Shown here: piece after piece, positions 61,635 to 64,000 of the stretch
How positions within the stretch are numbered: position 1 is the first letter of the stretch
Layout: every line of letters starts with the position of its first letter
Source: Acetomicrobium hydrogeniformans
Lineage (GTDB): Bacteria > Synergistota > Synergistia > Synergistales > JAFGMB01
Length of the DNA stretch: 64,000 nucleotides
Reading direction: 5' to 3'
NCBI GenBank assembly: GCA_016841745.1
Contig: JAENYO010000001.1
Span: forward strand, 1-64,000
Made by a program: the position numbers and the translations under genes
The notes under the pieces: model-generated
Databases searched by the model: none
Told to the model about the DNA's origin: nothing
The model's input: the letters and a program-made list of their open reading frames with translations, nothing else

Positions 61635-62789
61635 CTATTTTTTGCCACCTTTTCTGATATAGGTAGGAATATCATATTTATTCGTAGGTACACCATTAAG
61701 CTTGAAAAGATCTTCTTCCTCCGTATTGTATACTACTTCAGATTCCTCCAACTCAACTCTACCTTTGAGTTTAGCCTGAGCTGTCATGCTGCCAGGAAGT
61801 TTTGATCTCGATACACTTTTCATCTGAGAAGAAAAACCAGTAGCGATAACGGTTATCTTGATTCGATCAGCCATATCTGAATCTATGGTGTGACCCCATA
61901 TGATTGTGGCATCCTCATCGGCAGCCTCATTAATGACTCTTGCAGCTTCTTGAATCTCATAAATACCGACGTCACTGCCACCTGTAACATTAAATAGGAC
62001 TCCCTTTGCTCCATCCATAGGAGTAGACATAAGCGGACTGTTAATCGCTGCCTGTGCTGCCAGAGCTGCTCTATTTTCTCCTTGAGCTTCTCCTATTCCC
62101 ATTATGGCTGCACCAGCATTTCTCATTACCGTTCGAACATCAGCAAAATCGACATTTACGAGGCCAGGACAAAGTATTAGATCAGTAACTCCCTGTACTG
62201 CCTGGCGAAGAACCTCATCAGCAAGTTGAAAAGCATCAGTAAGACCCGTATTGCGATCTGAGATCTCCAGTAGTTTATCGTTTTCAATTACGATAAGGGC
62301 ATCTACTTTATCCTTCAGGCTTGCCGTTCCTTCAATAGCCTGTTTGTACCTTTTTCGTCCCTCAAAGGCAAAAGGATGGGTTACAACTGCGACAACTAAA
62401 GCTCCTGTTTCTTTTGCTATTTCTGCAATTACGGGAGTTGCTCCAGTACCAGTTCCTCCTCCCATACCAGCTGTCATGAAAACCATATCGCATCCAGAAG
62501 CTATCTCGCGGATATCATCAAAAGATTCTTTTGCCGAGTTATATCCTATTTCGGGATCAGCTCCAGCTCCTAAGCCTTTGGTCAGTTCTCTTCCAAGAAT
62601 GAGCTTCGTTGCCGCCTCCGAAAGTCCAAGAGAAGCCATATCTGTATTAGCAGCGATAAAATCAACACCAGTAACGCCGCTTCGGATTATATGATTGAGG
62701 GCGTTACCACCACCGCCACCTACGCCGATCACTTTGATATTTTCATGATGGGCTCTGGAGTGCTCGACAACTTTGAACATCTTCTCCAT
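61635..62789 (-). CDS. ftsZ: Cell division GTPase FtsZ
   Basis: 384 residues. Seen are GVGGGGGNALNHIIRSGVTG, the GTP signature FMTAGMGGGTGTGATPVIA, the T7-loop VNVDFADVRTVM, and a short conserved tail YDIPTYIRKGGKK for FtsA and other partners. It polymerises into the division ring. GGGGAGGA precedes ATG 62789. It follows ftsA by about 36 bases. Confidence 0.98.
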   Translation of the reverse strand: MEKMFKVVEHSRAHHENIKVIGVGGGGGNALNHIIRSGVTGVDFIAANTDMASLGLSEAATKLILGRELTKGLGAGADPEIGYNSAKESFDDIREIASGCDMVFMTAGMGGGTGTGATPVIAEIAKETGALVVAVVTHPFAFEGRKRYKQAIEGTASLKDKVDALIVIENDKLLEISDRNTGLTDAFQLADEVLRQAVQGVTDLILCPGLVNVDFADVRTVMRNAGAAIMGIGEAQGENRAALAAQAAINSPLMSTPMDGAKGVLFNVTGGSDVGIYEIQEAARVINEAADEDATIIWGHTIDSDMADRIKITVIATGFSSQMKSVSRSKLPGSMTAQAKLKGRVELEESEVVYNTEEEDLFKLNGVPTNKYDIPTYIRKGGKK

Positions 62790-62825
62790 CCCTATTCCTC
62801 CCCGATATCCTGAAAAATGGTTAAA

Positions 62826-64000
62826 CTAAAAAAGTTCCTTGATTGATCTTTTTATCGCAGAAACAAAGCTTCTGATAGATTCATTTCGACTTGTACGAGA
62901 TTCCTTTTTTCTGACTTTATTTACATTCCCTTTGATCTGCGAAGGACCCATTCGCAGTTTACTTATCGGAGTCTCAATATACCGATATGGATTTCTTTCT
63001 CTGTTTGTCATATATCTTATTATCCCCGCCACTGATGCGTACTGGCAATCATTTCTTCCAGGCGGCATCTGATACGTATCAAGAGGATCAGCGATCCTTA
63101 TCGGGAAACCAAGCAGTTCGGATACAAACGGATCTATAGATCTCATCTTGGCAACTCCACCCGAAAGAACAAGACCTGCAGGAAACATATGAACACTGAA
63201 ATCTGACAACTGATGCGAAATATGCTCTGTAAACAACTCTTCAATTCTATACCTTACAACATCGATAGCTTCATAGATATTGACCTCTCTCTGTTTCCCT
63301 CTTATATCAAGTTCCATAGTTTCAACCTCAATATCGTTAGGATCAAGGCTTAATTTCTGTTTCAGATCTTCGGCTTTACTTATGGGAATTTTCAGCACAT
63401 ACGCCAGGTCATTCGTGATATGATCTCCCCCTATGGGGATCACAGAAAGTCGGACGGGTCTGCCATCAACATACAGAGCAATCGATGTTGTACCTCCTCC
63501 TATTGACAAGGCTATAGCGCCAGCAATGGTTTCTTCATTAGTCAAAGACCCCATTGCACTGGCAAGAGATTTGATTACAAGTCCCTGAACGTTTATCCCA
63601 GCTCTCTCTACACAGTTGATGACGTTTTGTATAACTGAAGAGGGGACTATAACAGACTGGAGTTCGATTTCCAGTCTTATGCCAGTCATTCCCAAAGGGT
63701 CATCAATACCAGAATTGCCGTCGATAGAATATTTTACAGGAATGGTATGAAGGGTACATCTGTTTGAGGGAACTGCCAATTCACTCTGGGCAGCTTCAAT
63801 CACCCTTTCAACATCCTGTATTGTTACCTGGCGTGGGGTTCTGCCAAGGGATATCATCCCCTTTGAGGTAACACTGGTTGAATCGATACCCGAAAAAGCA
63901 ACGGTAGCAGCAGAAACATCGAATCCGACCATATTTTCTGCATCAGATAGTGCAGCCTTTACGGATTGGACTGCCTGTTCAAGGTTAATAATCAGACCTT
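62826..64000 (-). CDS. ftsA: Cell division protein FtsA (N-terminus beyond window)
   Basis: The frame runs off the window edge on the minus strand. It holds about 391 residues, starting GLIINLEQAVQSVKAALSDA before the first internal ATG at 63932. The actin-like fold is shown by VGFDVSAATVAFSG, GRTPRQVTIQDVERVIEAAQ, IALSIGGGTTSIALYVDGRP (phosphate binding), IPIGGDHITNDLAYVLKIP, and LVLSGGVAKMRSIDPFVSEL. A basic tail (KRSIKELF) fits the amphipathic membrane helix. It anchors FtsZ to the membrane. The ATG at 63932 is not the true start. Confidence 0.95.
   Translation of the reverse strand, partial: GLIINLEQAVQSVKAALSDAENMVGFDVSAATVAFSGIDSTSVTSKGMISLGRTPRQVTIQDVERVIEAAQSELAVPSNRCTLHTIPVKYSIDGNSGIDDPLGMTGIRLEIELQSVIVPSSVIQNVINCVERAGINVQGLVIKSLASAMGSLTNEETIAGAIALSIGGGTTSIALYVDGRPVRLSVIPIGGDHITNDLAYVLKIPISKAEDLKQKLSLDPNDIEVETMELDIRGKQREVNIYEAIDVVRYRIEELFTEHISHQLSDFSVHMFPAGLVLSGGVAKMRSIDPFVSELLGFPIRIADPLDTYQMPPGRNDCQYASVAGIIRYMTNRERNPYRYIETPISKLRMGPSQIKGNVNKVRKKESRTSRNESIRSFVSAIKRSIKELF

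Noticed and set aside
1..64000. CRISPR arrays, complete insertion sequences, prophage, rRNA or tRNA genes
   Set aside because: No regularly spaced repeats, transposase or integrase motifs, or cloverleaf sequences were seen on either strand by eye.

Overview
The window reads as a housekeeping chromosome segment of an anaerobic, amino-acid-fermenting bacterium, best matched to the phylum Synergistota (about 0.7 sure; genus not resolvable by eye). The pointers are an RpiB-Upp fusion, a fused AmmeMemoRadiSam protein, MoeA with a PBP-like tail, the rapZ-yvcK-whiA block in a lineage with no visible sporulation genes apart from a SpoIID-like wall enzyme, arginine deiminase, histidine ammonia-lyase, and a dense MEP isoprenoid gene set. 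GC looks moderate (low 40s percent, not counted). Genes are tightly packed and often overlap by 4-26 bp. Many starts are TTG, placed about 6-8 bases after a GAGGTG-like ribosome binding site. No tRNA, rRNA, CRISPR array, prophage or complete insertion sequence was seen.

Left part (1-12.1 kb, + strand): the tail of a decarboxylase membrane subunit, rpiB-upp, a WecA/TagO-type glycosyl-phosphate transferase and a UDP-GlcNAc 2-epimerase, then a long operon: murA, a catalytically degenerate HisC-like protein, a P-loop/Asp23 fusion, family-4 uracil-DNA glycosylase, uppS, cdsA, dxr, rseP, ispG. It links peptidoglycan precursor, lipid carrier, phospholipid and isoprenoid synthesis. 12.2-15.4 kb holds a degenerate pyruvoyl arginine decarboxylase homologue overlapping speE, then arcA and a 51-residue zinc ribbon. 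nikR (-) faces a nitrilase-fold amidase and nadE (+).

Middle part (17.6-46.5 kb, + strand): yebC-ruvC-ruvA-ruvB-DUF2905-spoIID-queA; an AmmeMemoRadiSam pair; hutH; mltG-DUF4911-tldD-ftsK-thiN; rpmB (-); xseB-ispA-dxs-tlyA-nadK-recN; rplU-prp-rpmA; obg-nadD-LCP-rsfS; and an ATP-type PEP carboxykinase flanked by strong inverted repeats.

Right part (46.6-64 kb, - strand): a Phd-like antitoxin with a PIN protein lacking several catalytic acids, a 1.7-kb gene-poor stretch (47.35-49.03 kb) with strong hairpins and what look like decayed reading frames, then gapA-pgk-tpiA, rapZ-yvcK-whiA, a molybdenum/tungsten cofactor operon (moeA, moeA-PBP, moaA, moaC, mogA-like), a SPOR-domain protein, ftsZ and the start-truncated ftsA.

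The most unusual thread is three predicted pseudoenzymes kept intact in functional contexts: a HisC fold without the PLP lysine, an arginine decarboxylase fold without the self-cleaving serine and catalytic glutamate, and a PIN domain without its acidic centre. The other items most worth a look are the P-loop/Asp23 fusion and the hairpin-rich gap at 47.4-49.0 kb.
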